A stretch of DNA of 64,000 bases from Lachnoclostridium sp. An196 (GCF_002160135.1 NZ_NFJZ01000001.1:372001-436000), one strand, 5' to 3'; positions 43,286 through 54,042 are shown, counted from the first letter of the stretch. Notes: generated from the letters alone by a model not told the origin. Translations and numbers: made by a program.

Positions 43286-43753
43286 TTGACGAAGAGAGAG
43301 ACTTACGAACAGAAAACGGAAGCGCTTCTTGCGCCGCTTCTTGAGGAGCACCGGTTTGAACTGGTGGACGTGGAGTTTGTAAAAGAAGCCGGGACCTGGT
43401 TCCTGCGCGCTTATATTGATAAGCCCGGCGGAATCACGATCGATGACTGTGAACTGGTCAGCAGAGCTCTGTCGGATCTGCTGGATGAAAAGGATTTTAT
43501 CGAGGAAACTTATATCCTGGAAGTCAGTTCTCCGGGGCTGGGAAGACCGCTGAAAAAAGACCGGGATTTTGAAAGAAGTCTGGGAGAGTCCGTGGAAGTG
43601 CGGCTGTACCGGGCAATTGACCGACAGAAAGAATTTACAGGTATTTTAAAAGCCTGGAACAAAGAAACTGTGACTCTGGAATTTGAGGATGAAGCTGTTC
43701 TGGACATAGACAGGGATAATATCGCCCTGATCCGTCTGGCATTTGATTTTTAA
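43286..43753 (+). CDS. rimP: Ribosome maturation factor RimP
   Basis: A 155-residue factor for 30S subunit maturation. N-terminal alpha-beta domain: FELVDVEFVKEAGTWFLRAY; core motifs VSRALSDLLDE, YILEVSSPGLGRPLKKDRDF. The start is TTG 43286, 7 bases after AAAGGAGG. It is the first gene of the nusA-infB operon. Confidence 0.96.
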   Translation: MTKRETYEQKTEALLAPLLEEHRFELVDVEFVKEAGTWFLRAYIDKPGGITIDDCELVSRALSDLLDEKDFIEETYILEVSSPGLGRPLKKDRDFERSLGESVEVRLYRAIDRQKEFTGILKAWNKETVTLEFEDEAVLDIDRDNIALIRLAFDF

Positions 43754-43770
43754 GGAGGAAAAGACAGAAA

Positions 43771-44910
43771 ATGAACACGGAATTAAAGATGGCTCTGGAG
43801 ACGCTGGAGAAAGAGAAAGATATCAGCAAGGACGTCATGCTGGAAGCCATTGAGAATTCGCTGATTACCGCATGCAAAGGCCATTTTGGAAAAGACACGG
43901 ATAATTTCCGCGTGGAAATAGACCGCGAAACCTATGATTTTCATGTATATGTGGAGAAAACCGTGGTGGAGCAGGTCGAGAATGATGTAACAGAGATCAG
44001 TCTGGCGGATGCGAAGCTTCTGGACAGTAAATACGAGATCGGTGATATTGTCAGGGAAGAGATCAAGTCTAAGGAATTCGGCAGGATCACGACTCAGAAC
44101 GCAAGAAATGTGATCCTTCAGAAGATCCGTGAAGAAGAACGCAAGGTATTGTTTAATCAGTATTATGCAAAAGAGAAAGACGTGGTCACCGGAGTGGTGC
44201 AGCGTTATATCGGGAAGAATGTAAGTGTAAATCTGGGTAAGGTGGACGCGATCCTGAATGAGAACGAGATGGTAAAAGGCGAGGTGTATAAGCCGACAGA
44301 GCGTATTAAGGTATACATTCTGGAAGTGAAGGATACGCCGAAAGGTCCGAGGATTCTGGTATCCAGAACGCATCCGGAACTGGTGAAAAGGCTGTTCGAG
44401 TCTGAGGTGACGGAGGTCCGCGACGGTATCGTAGAGATTAAGAGCATTGCCAGAGAGGCAGGATCCCGTACCAAGATCGCCGTCTGGTCCAACGATCCGG
44501 ATGTGGATCCGGTGGGCGCGTGTGTAGGTCTGAACGGCGCCAGGGTGAACTCCATTGTCAACGAGCTGAGGGGCGAGAAGATCGATATTATTAACTGGAA
44601 TGAGAATCCGGCCCTGTTGATCGAGAATGCGCTGAGCCCGGCGAAGGTAGTCGTGGTACTGGCAGATCCGGAAGAAAAGACCGCGAAAGTGGTTGTGCCG
44701 GATTACCAGCTTTCCCTGGCAATCGGCAAAGAGGGACAGAACGCGAGACTGGCTGCAAGGCTGACCGGATTTAAGATCGACATCAAGAGCGAGAGTCAGG
44801 CAAACGCCATTGAAGGATTCTATGAAGGGTTCTATGATGACGATGAAGAGTATGAGATAGAATACGAGGGAGAGTACGAGGACGGCGAGACAGTTCCGGA
44901 AGAGTCATAA
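43771..44910 (+). CDS. nusA: Transcription factor NusA
   Basis: A 379-residue elongation, pausing and termination factor. N-terminal RNA-polymerase-binding domain to about 130, S1 domain near 135-200 ([20 protein letters not shown]), KH1 and KH2 ([20 protein letters not shown] and [20 protein letters not shown]). The C-terminal tail is short and acidic, without the acidic repeats of the enteric protein, as usual in Firmicutes. Confidence 0.97.
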   Translation: MNTELKMALETLEKEKDISKDVMLEAIENSLITACKGHFGKDTDNFRVEIDRETYDFHVYVEKTVVEQVENDVTEISLADAKLLDSKYEIGDIVREEIKSKEFGRITTQNARNVILQKIREEERKVLFNQYYAKEKDVVTGVVQRYIGKNVSVNLGKVDAILNENEMVKGEVYKPTERIKVYILEVKDTPKGPRILVSRTHPELVKRLFESEVTEVRDGIVEIKSIAREAGSRTKIAVWSNDPDVDPVGACVGLNGARVNSIVNELRGEKIDIINWNENPALLIENALSPAKVVVVLADPEEKTAKVVVPDYQLSLAIGKEGQNARLAARLTGFKIDIKSESQANAIEGFYEGFYDDDEEYEIEYEGEYEDGETVPEES

Positions 44911-44927
44911 AGAGCAGGAGTGATAGA

Positions 44928-45206
44928 TTGAGCGCAGCAAGAAAGATCCCGATGCGTCAGTGCATCGGATGCAGTGAGATGAAAAGCAAAAAAGAGATGA
45001 TACGCGTCTTAAGGACAACAGAAGGAGACATCGTACTGGATGCTACAGGCAGGAAAAATGGCCGGGGCGCTTACCTCTGTAAGAATCCGGACTGCCTGGA
45101 AAAGGCGATGAAGTCCAAAGGACTGGAGCGGTCGCTGAAGACGGCGGTTCCGGAAGAAGTGTATGAGAAACTGGCGAAGGAGATGGAGCAGTTTGCAGAA
45201 CCGTAA
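44928..45206 (+). CDS. rnpM: YlxR/RnpM RNA-binding protein
   Basis: A 92-residue DUF448 protein; in Bacillus and Clostridia it binds RNase P RNA and modulates processing. The signature is PMRQCIGCSEMKSKKEMIRV and GRKNGRGAYLCKNPDCLEKA. TTG 44928 follows AGGAG. Confidence 0.92.
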   Translation: MSAARKIPMRQCIGCSEMKSKKEMIRVLRTTEGDIVLDATGRKNGRGAYLCKNPDCLEKAMKSKGLERSLKTAVPEEVYEKLAKEMEQFAEP

Positions 45207-45531
45207 GGTATGGGGCTATCTCGGGCTTGCCGCCAGGGCAGGTAAGGCAGTGAGCGGAAGTTTCTGCGTGGAACGGTCAGTGCGCCGCAGGCGAGCGAAA
45301 CTGGTGATCGTGTCGCAGGACGCTTCTGAGAACACAAAAAAGGCGTTTCGGGATTTATGTACTTACTATAAAGTACCGCTGTATATTTTTGGAAGCAGCG
45401 ACGAGCTGGGGAAGACTTTGGGAAAAGAATTCCGCATTCTGGCAGCGATTGAGGACGAAGGACTGGCCAGGGCGGCAGCCGGCCAGCTGGAGCAGGAACC
45501 TAGTATCGGAGGTAGTAAGTATGGCGAATAA
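45193..45531 (+). CDS. L7Ae-like ribosomal protein YlxQ
   Basis: A 112-residue L7Ae/L30e-fold protein, expected to bind kink-turn RNA. Features are [40 protein letters not shown] and [20 protein letters not shown]. The TTG at 45193 is chosen because family members start with a short NR-like N-terminus and GGAG lies upstream. It overlaps rnpM by 14 bases and infB by 11. Confidence 0.88.
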   Translation: MQNRKVWGYLGLAARAGKAVSGSFCVERSVRRRRAKLVIVSQDASENTKKAFRDLCTYYKVPLYIFGSSDELGKTLGKEFRILAAIEDEGLARAAAGQLEQEPSIGGSKYGE

Positions 45532-48187
45532 TATCCGCGTGTATGAACTCGCGAAGGAACTGAATAAAACGAGTAAAGAAGTTATGGCCGTACTGGCAGA
45601 GAAAAATATTGAGGTGAAGACACATATGGCAACATTGGATGATAAGCAGGCGGAAATGCTCCGCGCAGAACTGGGTGGGAAAAAGGCTGAGAAAGAGGCA
45701 AAGCCCTCGCCGGCAGCTGAAGGCTCTCAGGAATCGAAGCCCGCGCCCAAGAAAAAGAAATTTATCGTGGTGCATAATCCGGAAAACAGCAGGGATAAGA
45801 AGAGCCCTGAGAGAAGAGTTCCGGTGAAACAGAACCGCCCGCAGCCGCCCAAAAAAGAAGCCGCGGTGAAGGCAGAGGCGGAGATCAAAAAGGCTCCGGA
45901 AGAAAAATCAGAGCCGAAAAATGAAAACAGACAGGGAAGCCGTCCGGCAAGACCAGCCGCCGGCGAGCGTCCGCAGGGAGAGAGAAACAATCGTCCGGAG
46001 CGTCCGCAGGGAGATCGGAACAACCGTTCTGAACGTCCGCAGGGAGACCGGAACAGCCGTCCCGGCCGTTCGCAGGGGGACCGCGGAAATTATAACCGCT
46101 CTGAACGTCCGCAGGGAGACCGGGGCGGGTATGGCCGTCCGCAGGGGGATCGGAACAACCGTTCCGAGCGTCCGCAGGGAGACCGGAGCAACCGTTCTGA
46201 ACGTCCGCAGGGCGGACGCGGCGGACAGGGAGGAAGAAACAATCTGGGCCGCCAGATGAATAAAGCTTTTGATACCCCGGTGGAGACCAAACCGGAAAAC
46301 AGAAGGTATGATAACCGGAATCATCAGAAGCAGGAAAAACAGTACAAAGACGAGGATATCAGCAAGCTGAAGAACCGCCCGGGGCGCTTTATCAAACCGG
46401 AAGCGAAGCCTCAGCCCAAAAAAGAAAACACCGAGCCGAAGAAGCTGCCGCTTCCGGAGACCATCAGTATCTCGGACCTGGCAGAGCGTATGAAGATCCA
46501 GCCGTCGGTTATTATCAAAAAACTGTTCCTGGAAGGGAAGATGCTGACTGTGAATTCCGAGCTGGATTTCGAAGCGGCAGGTGAGATCGCGCTGGAATAT
46601 AACTTCGATCCGGAGCCGGAAGAAAAAGAAGATGTGATCGGCAAGATGCTGGAGGATCATGAGGATCCGGAAGAGTCTTTGAAGCCGCGGCCGCCGGTGG
46701 TTTGCGTCATGGGTCATGTAGACCATGGAAAGACCTCTCTGCTGGATAAAATCCGCCATACCAATGTGACAGACCGGGAGGCGGGCGGCATCACTCAGCA
46801 TATCGGCGCTTATACAGTGTCTGTGAGCGGAAGACAGATTACCTTCCTGGATACGCCGGGACACGAGGCGTTTACGGCTATGCGTATGCGCGGCGCTAAT
46901 TCCACGGATATCGCTATCCTGGTAGTCGCTGCGGACGATGGCGTCAAACCGCAGACGGTAGAGGCTATCAACCACGCGAAAGCGGCAGAAGTGGAGATTA
47001 TTGTGGCGATCAATAAGATCGACAAGCCGGGAGCCAGCGTGGACCGCGTGAAGCAGGAGCTGACAGAGTACGGGTTGGTGGCGGAAGACTGGGGCGGAAG
47101 CACGATCTGCGTTCCGGTATCCGCGAAGACCGGCGAAGGCATCGGAGACCTGCTGGAGATGGTGCTCCTGACCGCTGATGTTCTGGAATTGAAAGCAAAT
47201 CCGAAGCGTCAGGCCAGAGGACTTGTCGTGGAGGCAGAGCTGGATAAAGGAAAAGGTCCGGTGGCAACGGTTCTGGTACAGAAGGGCACGCTGCATGTGG
47301 GCGATTTCATCGCGGCAGGAGCGTCTTACGGAAAAGTCCGCGCTATGATGGACGATAAAGGACGCCGTGTGAAAGAAGCAGGGCCTTCTACTCCGGTGGA
47401 GATCCTCGGACTTTCCGATGTGCCTATGGCAGGAGAGATCTTCGTGTCTCCGGAGACAGATAAAGAGGCCAGACATTTTGCAGAGACCTTCATTAAGACG
47501 AGCCGCGAGAAGATGCTGGAGGATACCAAGATGAAGATGTCCCTGGACGATCTGTATTCCCAGATCCAGACCGGCAGCCTGAAAGAGCTGAACCTGATCA
47601 TCAAAGCGGATGTGGCAGGTTCCGTGGAAGCGATGAAACAGTCTCTGCTGAAACTCTCCAATGAAGAGGTCGTGGTAAAATGTATCCATGGAGCGGTCGG
47701 AGCGATCAATGAGTCCGACGTGACTCTGGCCAGCGCGTCAGGCGCGGTGATCATCGGCTTCAATGTAAAACCGGACGCTGCGGCGAAAGATACGGCAGAG
47801 CGCGAGAAAGTGGATATTCATCTGTACCGCGTCATTTATGACGCGATCGCCGATGTGGAGCGCGCGATGAAGGGTATGCTGGATCCGATATATGAGGAGA
47901 AGGTGATCGGCCATGCCGAGATCCGTCAGATCTTCAAGGCTTCCGGCGTGGGCAATATCGCCGGTTCCTATGTCCTGGACGGTGTGTTCCAGAGAGGATG
48001 CAAGATCCGGATCAGCAGAGAAGGAAAACAGATTTACGAAGGTGAGCTTGCTTCCCTGAAACGTTTCAAGGATGATGTAAAAGAAGTAAAAGCGGGCTTC
48101 GAATGCGGACTGGTATTTGAAAAATTCAATGACATCCAGGAACTGGATATTGTCGAAGCTTATATAATGGTAGAGGTGCCAAGATAG
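45521..48187 (+). CDS. infB: Translation initiation factor IF-2
   Basis: An 888-residue GTPase that delivers fMet-tRNA to the 30S subunit. An N-terminal IF2N domain ([20 protein letters not shown]) is followed by a long Arg/Gln/Asp-rich linker (about 85-290). A second IF2N comes near 310. The G domain has [38 protein letters not shown] and SAKTGEG; C-terminal C1/C2 domains follow. ATG 45521 follows GGAGG; the longer frame upstream belongs to ylxQ in another phase. Confidence 0.97.
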   Translation: MANNIRVYELAKELNKTSKEVMAVLAEKNIEVKTHMATLDDKQAEMLRAELGGKKAEKEAKPSPAAEGSQESKPAPKKKKFIVVHNPENSRDKKSPERRVPVKQNRPQPPKKEAAVKAEAEIKKAPEEKSEPKNENRQGSRPARPAAGERPQGERNNRPERPQGDRNNRSERPQGDRNSRPGRSQGDRGNYNRSERPQGDRGGYGRPQGDRNNRSERPQGDRSNRSERPQGGRGGQGGRNNLGRQMNKAFDTPVETKPENRRYDNRNHQKQEKQYKDEDISKLKNRPGRFIKPEAKPQPKKENTEPKKLPLPETISISDLAERMKIQPSVIIKKLFLEGKMLTVNSELDFEAAGEIALEYNFDPEPEEKEDVIGKMLEDHEDPEESLKPRPPVVCVMGHVDHGKTSLLDKIRHTNVTDREAGGITQHIGAYTVSVSGRQITFLDTPGHEAFTAMRMRGANSTDIAILVVAADDGVKPQTVEAINHAKAAEVEIIVAINKIDKPGASVDRVKQELTEYGLVAEDWGGSTICVPVSAKTGEGIGDLLEMVLLTADVLELKANPKRQARGLVVEAELDKGKGPVATVLVQKGTLHVGDFIAAGASYGKVRAMMDDKGRRVKEAGPSTPVEILGLSDVPMAGEIFVSPETDKEARHFAETFIKTSREKMLEDTKMKMSLDDLYSQIQTGSLKELNLIIKADVAGSVEAMKQSLLKLSNEEVVVKCIHGAVGAINESDVTLASASGAVIIGFNVKPDAAAKDTAEREKVDIHLYRVIYDAIADVERAMKGMLDPIYEEKVIGHAEIRQIFKASGVGNIAGSYVLDGVFQRGCKIRISREGKQIYEGELASLKRFKDDVKEVKAGFECGLVFEKFNDIQELDIVEAYIMVEVPR
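45961..46235 (+). repeat. Arg-rich tandem repeats within infB
   Basis: The linker of IF-2 carries about nine degenerate copies of a block coding [11 protein letters not shown]. The DNA period is roughly 27-33 bases, with the recurrent core CGTCCGCAGGGAGA. It is a low-complexity, highly charged disordered segment; such linkers vary greatly between strains. Confidence 0.85.
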
Positions 48188-48188
48188 A

Positions 48189-48566
48189 ATGAGAAAAAAC
48201 AGCATAAAAAATACCCGGATTAACGGCGAGGTACAAAAGGTGCTCGCCGGAATCATCCGGGGAGAGATCAAGGATCCGCGGATCCACCCCATGACCTCGG
48301 TGGTGGCGGTGGAAGTGGCTCCGGATCTGAAGACCTGCAAGGTCTATGTCAGCGTGCTGGGAGATGAGAAGGCACGTGAAGATACACTGAGGGGCTTAAG
48401 AAGCGCGGAGGGATATATCCGCCGCCAGCTGGCCCATGAACTGAACCTGCGCAACACACCTGAGATCACGTTTATTATGGATCAGTCTATTGCCTATGGA
48501 GTCAGTATGTCCAAACTGATCGATGAAGTGACCAGGGATATGGATATGGAGGATAATGAAAAATGA
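48189..48566 (+). CDS. rbfA: Ribosome-binding factor A
   Basis: A 125-residue KH-like protein for 16S rRNA 5'-end maturation. Motifs: RINGEVQKVLAGIIRGEIKD, RIHPMTSVVAVEVAPDLKTC and LAHELNLRNTPEITFIMDQS. It starts 1 base after the infB stop and overlaps nrnA by 4. Confidence 0.96.
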   Translation: MRKNSIKNTRINGEVQKVLAGIIRGEIKDPRIHPMTSVVAVEVAPDLKTCKVYVSVLGDEKAREDTLRGLRSAEGYIRRQLAHELNLRNTPEITFIMDQSIAYGVSMSKLIDEVTRDMDMEDNEK

Positions 48567-49528
48567 TGCGGCTGGAAATGATATTGCAGAACGTACAGAC
48601 TGTGGGGCTTGCCGGGCACATCCGTCCGGACGGAGACAGCGTAGGGGCCTGTGTGGGACTCTGGAATTATATCAAAGACAATTTCCCTCAGATCCGCGCG
48701 GATATCTGGCTGGAACAGCCCGACCGGAAATTTTCCATTCTGGAGGGGTTTGAGATGATCAGGCGTCCGGACGGACAGGATCGGAAGTACGATCTGTTTA
48801 TATCGCTGGATGCTGCGGATCTGAAGCGTCTGGGCGATGCGCTTCCGTATTTTGAAAACGCAAAAAAAACAGTCTGCGTCGATCATCATATCAGCAATAA
48901 GGGATTCGCGGATGAGAACGTAATCGTTCCGGATGCCAGCTCTACCTGTGAAGTGCTTTTTCACATGATGGAGCCGGAACAGATATCCCGGGCTGCGGCG
49001 ACTGCCATCTATATGGGAATCGCCCACGACACCGGCGTATTCCAGTACAGCTGCACGTCGCCGGATACCATGCGCGCAGCGGCAGTTCTGATGGAAAAAG
49101 GGATCCCTTATTCCAGAATTCTGGAGGAGACTTTCTACAAAAAGACCTATCTTCAGAATCAGGTTCTGGGAAGAGCGCTGCTGGAGAGCATGCTGCTTCT
49201 GGACGGAAGGTGCATTGTCAGCGCAACCAGGAAGAGAGATATGGAATTCTTCGGAGTGGGACCGGCGGATCTGGAAGGGATCGTCAGCCAGCTCAAACTG
49301 ACAGAAGGTGTGGAGGTGGCGATCTATCTCTACGAGACCGGCAATCATGAGTACAAGGTCTCTCTCAGATCCAAGGAATTGGTGGACGTAAGCGAGATCG
49401 CGTCATATTTCGGCGGAGGCGGCCATGTGCGAGCGGCCGGAGTAACCATGCAGGGAACTTTTCATGATATTGTCAATAACCTGACACTGCATATCGAACG
49501 TCAGCTGACGGAGCAGGAGACAGAGTGA
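48563..49528 (+). CDS. nrnA: NanoRNase / pAp phosphatase NrnA (DHH family)
   Basis: A 321-residue DHH-DHHA1 phosphoesterase that degrades very short RNAs and pAp. Metal-binding motifs: HIRPDGDSVGA, LFISLDAAD, CVDHHISNKGFAD and MGIAHDTGVFQ. The substrate loop is FGGGGHVRAAG in DHHA1. It lies between rbfA and truB, as in many Firmicutes. Confidence 0.94.
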   Translation: MMRLEMILQNVQTVGLAGHIRPDGDSVGACVGLWNYIKDNFPQIRADIWLEQPDRKFSILEGFEMIRRPDGQDRKYDLFISLDAADLKRLGDALPYFENAKKTVCVDHHISNKGFADENVIVPDASSTCEVLFHMMEPEQISRAAATAIYMGIAHDTGVFQYSCTSPDTMRAAAVLMEKGIPYSRILEETFYKKTYLQNQVLGRALLESMLLLDGRCIVSATRKRDMEFFGVGPADLEGIVSQLKLTEGVEVAIYLYETGNHEYKVSLRSKELVDVSEIASYFGGGGHVRAAGVTMQGTFHDIVNNLTLHIERQLTEQETE

Positions 49529-50433
49529 AAAACGGAATTATCAATATTTATAAAGAGCGCGGTTTCACTTCCCATGATGTGGTAGCGAAGCTGCGGGGAA
49601 TTTTAAAACAGAAAAAGATAGGACATACAGGAACTCTCGATCCGGATGCGGAGGGAGTTCTTCCTGTATGTCTGGGAAAAGGGACGAAGCTCTGCGAACT
49701 GCTCACTGATCATGACAAGACATATGAAGCGGTGCTTCTTCTCGGGCAGTCTACCGATACGCAGGACGTAACGGGGACGGTGCTTGAACAGTCCGAGGTG
49801 CAGGTGACCGAAGAACAGGTGCGTAACGCCATCTCCGGATTTACGGGAACATACGATCAGGTGCCTCCCATGTACTCGGCGCTGAAAGTAGGGGGGAAAA
49901 AACTCTGCGATCTGGCGAGGGAAGGCAAAGAAGTGGAGCGGAAACCACGGCGCGTGGAGATTTATGAGATCCGTATTCTGGAGGTCTGTCTGCCCAGAGT
50001 GCGGATGGAAGTGTCCTGCTCGAAGGGGACCTATATCCGTACCTTGTGCCATGATATCGGAGAAAAGCTGGGATGCCACGGCTGCATGGAAAGCCTGTTG
50101 AGGACAAAAGCAGGCCGGTTCCTCCTGAAGGACAGCTGCCGTCTGGAACAGGTGGAAGAGCTGAGAGACGAAGGAAGACTGGATGAGATCATCCTGCCTG
50201 TTGACCAGGTGTTTGCATCCTGCCCGGAGACGGTGCTGCGCAGAGAATCAGAACGTCTGGGATACAATGGGAACGCCTTCGCCGCTTCAGATCTGGAAAA
50301 GGGAGCCGGTGCGGAAGGACAGGTCCGTGTCTACGATCAGGCGGGGACATTCATTGGTCTGTATGAATACCGGCAGGAAAAACATCTGTATTGTCCGGTG
50401 AAAATGTTTTATGAAAAGCGGGAGACGCCATGA
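49525..50433 (+). CDS. truB: tRNA pseudouridine-55 synthase
   Basis: A 302-residue enzyme that modifies U55 of the tRNA T-loop. Motif II, with the catalytic Asp, is KIGHTGTLDPDAEGVLPVCL. Others are GTYDQVPPMYSALKVGGKKL and SKGTYIRTLCHDIGEKLGCH. Start GTG 49525, overlapping the nrnA stop. Confidence 0.97.
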   Translation: MKNGIINIYKERGFTSHDVVAKLRGILKQKKIGHTGTLDPDAEGVLPVCLGKGTKLCELLTDHDKTYEAVLLLGQSTDTQDVTGTVLEQSEVQVTEEQVRNAISGFTGTYDQVPPMYSALKVGGKKLCDLAREGKEVERKPRRVEIYEIRILEVCLPRVRMEVSCSKGTYIRTLCHDIGEKLGCHGCMESLLRTKAGRFLLKDSCRLEQVEELRDEGRLDEIILPVDQVFASCPETVLRRESERLGYNGNAFAASDLEKGAGAEGQVRVYDQAGTFIGLYEYRQEKHLYCPVKMFYEKRETP

Positions 50434-51365
50434 TTTATCAAACAGGAAAGACTGAATTTTATACAGAGGGACCTTCTGCGGTCAGTATCGGAAAATTTGA
50501 CGGGCTGCACCGCGGGCATCAGAAGCTGATCGGACGGCTGCTGGAGCAGAAAAAGAAAGGGCTTCAGACTGTGATATTTACTTTCGAAAAAAATCCCACC
50601 AGACTTCTCTCCGGGTTGTCAGGGAAAAATATCCTGACCAACGAAGAACGCCGCAGGATGCTGGAGGAGGCGGGCATTGACCGCCTTCTGGAATGTCCGT
50701 TTGTCCCGGAGATCTCCCATATGGAACCGGAAGATTTCGTGGAGGAAATACTGGTGCGCCAGATGAAGGCGGCCTACGTGGCTGTAGGCAGAGACTGCGG
50801 ATTCGGATATCAGAGGCGGGGGGACAGCAAGATGCTGGTCAGCCTGGGAGAAGAATACGGATTTCTGACCGAAATTATTCCGAAAGAACAGAGTCACGGT
50901 CAGGATATCAGCAGCAGCTATATCCGGGAGGCTCTGCATGAAGGAAATATTCCTCTGGCAAATGAACTGCTGGGATACCCGTATTTTGTCAGCGGAGAGG
51001 TGCTGCATGGCCGCCAGATCGGCAGGACGCTGGGACTTCCGACTACAAATCTTCTGCCTGCGCCGGAGAAACTGCTCCCCCCCAACGGGGTGTACCTGAC
51101 CAGAACCGTTCTGGATGAGGGAGAATACTGCGGCATCACCAACGTGGGATATAAGCCCACAGTGGGCGGCGAGACAAGAAAAGGCGTGGAGACCTATCTT
51201 TTCGATTACAGCGGAAACCTGTACGGCCGCTTTTTGAAAGTGGAATTTCTGGAATTCCGGCGTCCGGAACAGAAGTTCGGGTCCCTGGATGAACTAAAAT
51301 CACAGATACTTTCCGATGTTCACTGGGGAAAGAATGTTCTGATAAATCAAAAGTCAAAGACCTAG
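50430..51365 (+). CDS. ribF: Riboflavin kinase / FAD synthetase
   Basis: A 311-residue bifunctional enzyme: N-terminal adenylyltransferase (VSIGKFDGLHRGHQKLIGRL, ISSSYIREALHEGNI) and C-terminal flavokinase (GRQIGRTLGLPTTNLLPAPE, GVYLTRTVLDEGEYCGITNV). It overlaps truB by 4 bases and ends the operon. No clear terminator follows it before the copA promoter. Confidence 0.97.
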   Translation: MIYQTGKTEFYTEGPSAVSIGKFDGLHRGHQKLIGRLLEQKKKGLQTVIFTFEKNPTRLLSGLSGKNILTNEERRRMLEEAGIDRLLECPFVPEISHMEPEDFVEEILVRQMKAAYVAVGRDCGFGYQRRGDSKMLVSLGEEYGFLTEIIPKEQSHGQDISSSYIREALHEGNIPLANELLGYPYFVSGEVLHGRQIGRTLGLPTTNLLPAPEKLLPPNGVYLTRTVLDEGEYCGITNVGYKPTVGGETRKGVETYLFDYSGNLYGRFLKVEFLEFRRPEQKFGSLDELKSQILSDVHWGKNVLINQKSKT

Positions 51366-51372
51366 TCCGCTC

Positions 51373-51401
51373 TTGACAAAAGCAGGGAACTGTGCCATAT
51401 T
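51373..51401 (+). promoter_or_regulatory. Promoter of copA-csoR
   Basis: TTGACA at 51373-51378, a 17-base spacer and CATATT at 51396-51401. The CsoR-like operator begins 10 bases downstream. Confidence 0.6.
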
Positions 51402-51410
51402 AATAACAGG

Positions 51411-51427
51411 ACACCCCGGTGGGGTGT
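51411..51427 (+). promoter_or_regulatory. CsoR-type copper operator
   Basis: ACACCCC-GGT-GGGGTGT is a perfect inverted repeat with C and G runs, like the known CsoR sites (TACCCC...GGGGTA). It lies at the transcription start between the -10 box and the copA ribosome site. CsoR itself is encoded at 54043. It could also be read as a short hairpin, but the T-run after it is only three bases. Confidence 0.7.
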
Positions 51428-51437
51428 TTGAAAGGAG

Positions 51438-54032
51438 ATGGCACAGGTGAAACAAAAGTTTGATGTGACCGGCATGAGCTGCAGTGCCTGCAGCGCTCAT
51501 GTAGAAAAAGCAGTCAGCAAAGTGCCGGGCGTAGACCGTGTCCAGGTCAATCTGCTCCAGAATACCATGGAAGTGGAATACGAGCAGGGGGCTGCGGACG
51601 CGGATAAAATCATAAACGCCGTGCAGGAGGCAGGATACGGAGCTTCCGTGCGCGGAGGACAGAAAGACCAGGCAAAGGAGAAGAATGAGCTTCAAAAGAA
51701 GACCGCGGACGAAGCGCGGAAGATGAAGCACCGTCTGGCATGGTCGATCGCGTTCCTGCTTGTTCTGATGTATGTGTCCATGGGACACATGTTTGGATGG
51801 CCGCTGCCGGGGATTCTGCTGGGAGAGAAAAATGTAATGGTGTTCGCGCTTACCCAGCTTTTCCTGACGCTTCCGGTCATGTATCTGAATCGAAAATATT
51901 ATGAGAACGGTTTCCGGTCTCTGCTTCACGGCGCGCCCAATATGGACACGCTGGTGGCGATGGGTTCCACGGCAGCCGCAGGCTACAGTGCCGCGCAGCT
52001 GTTTGTCATGGGCTATGAGCTGGGAAGAGGAAATCTGGAAGCGGCGCACATGAGCGCGATGAACCTGTATTTCGAGTCGGCGGCCATGATCCTTGCGCTG
52101 GTGACCATAGGGAAATACATGGAGAGCCGCTCCAAGAGCCATACCTCCGATGCGTTGACCAGGTTGATGGACCTGGCGCCTAAAACTGCTCTGGTCTTAC
52201 GGGACGGCAGGGAGATGGAGATCCCTTCCGAAGAAGTACAGCTGGGCGAGACAGTCATTGTAAAACCGGGGCAGTCGATACCGGTGGACGGTATTCTCAT
52301 AGAAGGAACAGGAACGGTGGACGAATCTGCCATTACCGGCGAGAGTATTCCGGTGGAGAAAAAAGCCGGAGACCGGGTGACCGGAGCGACTGTGAACAGG
52401 GCCGGATATTTTCATATGAAGGCAGACCGGGTGGGCGAAGATACGACGCTTTCCCAGATTATCCGTCTGGTGGAAGAAGCGGGAGGATCCAAAGCTCCTA
52501 TCGCAAAACTGGCGGACAAAGTAAGCGGTATCTTCGTACCGGTCGTGATCACGATCGCGCTGATTACCATTGCGGTCTGGCTGCTGGCAGGACAGAGTTT
52601 CAGCTTCGCGTTGGCGTCCGGAATCGCCGTGCTCGTGATCTCGTGTCCGTGCGCGCTTGGCCTGGCTACCCCTACGGCAATCATGGTTGGAACCGGCCGC
52701 GGGGCAGAGCAGGGCATCCTGATTAAATCCGGCGAGAGCCTGGAGACGGCCCATCTGGTAGACACAGTGGTCCTGGATAAGACGGGAACCGTCACCCAGG
52801 GGCGTCCGGAGCTGACGGATATCCGGACCGCGGAAGGCGTACAGGAGCAGGAACTCCTGATGCTGGCCGGTTCTCTGGAGCAGGCGTCGGAGCATCCGCT
52901 GGCGGAAGCCATTGTAGACGGAGCGAAAAAACGCGGCGTACCCCTGGAAAAGGTAGAAGATTTTTCCGCTGTGTCAGGACAGGGAGTGCTGGGAACAGTC
53001 CGGGGCAGGAAAGTACTGGCGGGAAACCGGAAGATGATGGAAGAAAACGGCATCAGTACGGAGAACTTAAAAGAGGCTGCCGGATTACTGGCAGAAGCGG
53101 GAAAGACAGCGCTCTATATCGCGGCGGACGGTCGTCTCCTGGGACTTGTGGCCGCGGCTGACCAGGTGAAAGAAACCAGCGCGCAGGCGATCCGTGAGAT
53201 GGAAAAGATGGGGCTTTCCGTGGTTATGCTTACCGGCGACAACGAACGGACCGCAAAGGCGATTCAGAGACAGCTGGGCATCAGCAGGGTTGTGGCGGAG
53301 GTCCTTCCCCAGGATAAGGAAAGAGAAGTGCGCAGGCTGCAGGAAGAAGGCCATAAGGTGGCCATGGTCGGCGACGGCATCAACGACGCGCCCGCTCTTG
53401 CCAGAGCCGATGTGGGTATCGCGATCGGGGCAGGCACGGATGTGGCGATTGAATCTGCGGATATTGTGCTGATGAAGAGCGACCTGCTGGACGCGGCGGC
53501 AGCCATCCAGCTCAGCCGGGCGGTGATCAAGAATATTAAAGAGAATCTGTTCTGGGCGTTCTTTTATAATGCGCTGGGCATTCCGCTGGCGGCGGGAGTC
53601 TTTTACCCGTTTCTGGGATGGCAGTTAAGTCCTATGTTCGGAAGCGCGGCCATGAGCTTCAGCTCTGTGTTCGTAGTATCGAACGCGCTGCGCCTGAAAG
53701 GATTCCGTCCTTCTTTCCGAAAGAAAAAAGAATTGACGGCATGCCCGGTTCCTGCGGCAAAGGCAGAGACCGGGGTTCCGGATACAGAACTGGAAAACAA
53801 TACAGAGCGTAAGGAGGAAAAGAAAATGAAGAAGACGATGAAGATTGAAGGCATGATGTGCGGACACTGCACCGGCAGAGTGGAGAAGGCACTGAACGCG
53901 CTGGATGGCGTACAGGCTGAAGTGAGTCTGGAAGACAAAGCGGCTTATCTGACCATTGACGGGGATGTCAGCGACGACACGCTGAAAAAAGCAGTGGAAG
54001 ACGAAGGCTATCAGGTCGTCGGCATCGCGTAA
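51438..54032 (+). CDS. copA: Copper-exporting P1B-type ATPase with C-terminal CopZ-like domain
   Basis: An 864-residue membrane pump. The N-terminal HMA domain has [11 protein letters not shown] (Cys15, Cys18). About eight transmembrane segments follow. Motifs are [10 protein letters not shown], the metal-site [13 protein letters not shown], phosphorylation site [18 protein letters not shown] and [16 protein letters not shown]. The C-terminus carries a second HMA domain from residue 797 ([17 protein letters not shown]; Cys808, Cys811) after a Glu/Lys linker. AAGGAGG lies just upstream of the in-frame ATG 53826, so a separate CopZ may also be made. ATG 51438 follows GAAAGGAG. Confidence 0.96.
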   Translation: MAQVKQKFDVTGMSCSACSAHVEKAVSKVPGVDRVQVNLLQNTMEVEYEQGAADADKIINAVQEAGYGASVRGGQKDQAKEKNELQKKTADEARKMKHRLAWSIAFLLVLMYVSMGHMFGWPLPGILLGEKNVMVFALTQLFLTLPVMYLNRKYYENGFRSLLHGAPNMDTLVAMGSTAAAGYSAAQLFVMGYELGRGNLEAAHMSAMNLYFESAAMILALVTIGKYMESRSKSHTSDALTRLMDLAPKTALVLRDGREMEIPSEEVQLGETVIVKPGQSIPVDGILIEGTGTVDESAITGESIPVEKKAGDRVTGATVNRAGYFHMKADRVGEDTTLSQIIRLVEEAGGSKAPIAKLADKVSGIFVPVVITIALITIAVWLLAGQSFSFALASGIAVLVISCPCALGLATPTAIMVGTGRGAEQGILIKSGESLETAHLVDTVVLDKTGTVTQGRPELTDIRTAEGVQEQELLMLAGSLEQASEHPLAEAIVDGAKKRGVPLEKVEDFSAVSGQGVLGTVRGRKVLAGNRKMMEENGISTENLKEAAGLLAEAGKTALYIAADGRLLGLVAAADQVKETSAQAIREMEKMGLSVVMLTGDNERTAKAIQRQLGISRVVAEVLPQDKEREVRRLQEEGHKVAMVGDGINDAPALARADVGIAIGAGTDVAIESADIVLMKSDLLDAAAAIQLSRAVIKNIKENLFWAFFYNALGIPLAAGVFYPFLGWQLSPMFGSAAMSFSSVFVVSNALRLKGFRPSFRKKKELTACPVPAAKAETGVPDTELENNTERKEEKKMKKTMKIEGMMCGHCTGRVEKALNALDGVQAEVSLEDKAAYLTIDGDVSDDTLKKAVEDEGYQVVGIA
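53811..53828 (+). promoter_or_regulatory. Internal ribosome site and start for a CopZ-like chaperone
   Basis: AAGGAGG at 53811-53817 and an ATG at 53826-53828, 8 bases later and in the copA frame. Initiation here would give a 68-residue HMA protein (53826-54032) with a GMMCGHC motif. The spacing is ideal and the site coincides exactly with the domain start. Confidence 0.7.
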
Positions 54033-54042
54033 GGAGAGAGGC

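Noticed and set aside
46000-46235. CRISPR-like regular repeats
   Set aside because: The repeated blocks lie in frame within infB and encode the IF-2 linker; there are no unique spacers.
45908-47689. Minus-strand frame of 593 codons opposite infB
   Set aside because: A by-product of the codon bias and Arg-rich repeats of infB; IF-2 motifs on the plus strand are unambiguous.
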